This document shows, piece after piece, positions 63,952 to 64,000 of a stretch of 64,000 nt of DNA. Within the stretch, counting starts at the first letter, position 1. Each line of letters opens with the position of its first letter. Both the position numbers and the translations under genes were made by a program. The notes under the pieces were generated by a model. The model saw nothing but the letters and a program-made list of their open reading frames with translations. It had not been told where the DNA came from and ran no database searches. Source of the DNA: Desulfovibrio sp. (GTDB lineage Bacteria > Desulfobacterota > Desulfovibrionia > Desulfovibrionales > Desulfovibrionaceae); contig JAITSV010000005.1 of NCBI GenBank assembly GCA_031287575.1, positions 25,122 through 89,121 on the forward strand, read 5' to 3'.

Positions 63952-64000
63952 ATTTGCGCAGGCTGGCATGTGTTGCTATATGCATGTCACCCCAATTGAA

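Overview
The window is GC-rich with one AT-rich patch. Its gene content points to a Desulfovibrio/Nitratidesulfovibrio-type sulfate reducer. The evidence is a perR-rubrerythrin-rubredoxin-like cluster with the unusual CX4C rubredoxin, a type I-C CRISPR repeat of the D. vulgaris kind, HypF, a large FAD/[4Fe-4S] lactate/glycolate-type dehydrogenase, many PAS/GGDEF/hybrid-kinase sensors and dispersed C/G-run hairpin elements. Species assignment is inference.

Layout. 1-270: trailer end of a CRISPR array whose last repeats decay but keep a base-paired stem. 417-938: RfaE2-like heptose adenylyltransferase. 1116-6512 (minus): a PEP-synthase-like phosphotransfer protein with an unfamiliar C-terminal domain, transcribed behind a membrane-bound sigma54-type activator. 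Facing it at 6880 is a good -24/-12 promoter in front of a six-gene TauE/SafE transporter operon (7075-10737) that includes a lipoprotein, small membrane proteins and a receiver-only regulator. 11125-17387: an RlmM-like methyltransferase, two ABC permeases without an ATPase, and a GAF/PAS/GGDEF cyclase. 17603-24522 (minus): ruvX-mltG and a 1199-residue FAD/Fe-S dehydrogenase. 24918-29290: an AAA/DUF4143 ATPase, an NTF2-like protein divergent from a quinone-oxidoreductase-like enzyme with an operator-like inverted repeat between them, and a WYL regulator. 29374-36496: hypF, an XRE-cupin regulator with an acyl-CoA synthetase, and a NadB/SdhA-like flavoprotein. 36769-41201 (minus): complete tolQRAB-pal. 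42040-45487: TolC-type channel, then perR-rbr-rdl. 45623-48512 (minus): kdsB-carA-TPR. 48986-50575: prfC.

50,750-52,700 is the clearest foreign patch. It is AT-rich and holds an XRE-ImmA metallopeptidase gene preceded, in the same operon, by an unrecognised gene that is split by a one-base frameshift at a T6 tract. The arrangement resembles toxin-antitoxin or defence pairs built on XRE-COG2856 proteins, and it is the best candidate here for an undescribed system. 52855-61030 (minus) holds a 1530-residue hybrid histidine kinase with tandem PAS repeats, hemW, queH and an RNase E/G gene. 61311-63860 holds a radical SAM protein and a TrmI-type tRNA m1A methyltransferase.

Two families of dispersed intergenic hairpin elements were found by eye. 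A 59-nt pair (10774 and 20833) has a compensatory base-pair change in its stem. A C/G-run pair (58831 and 63874) includes one copy that encodes the C-terminus of QueH. No tRNA, rRNA, transposase or integrase was seen.
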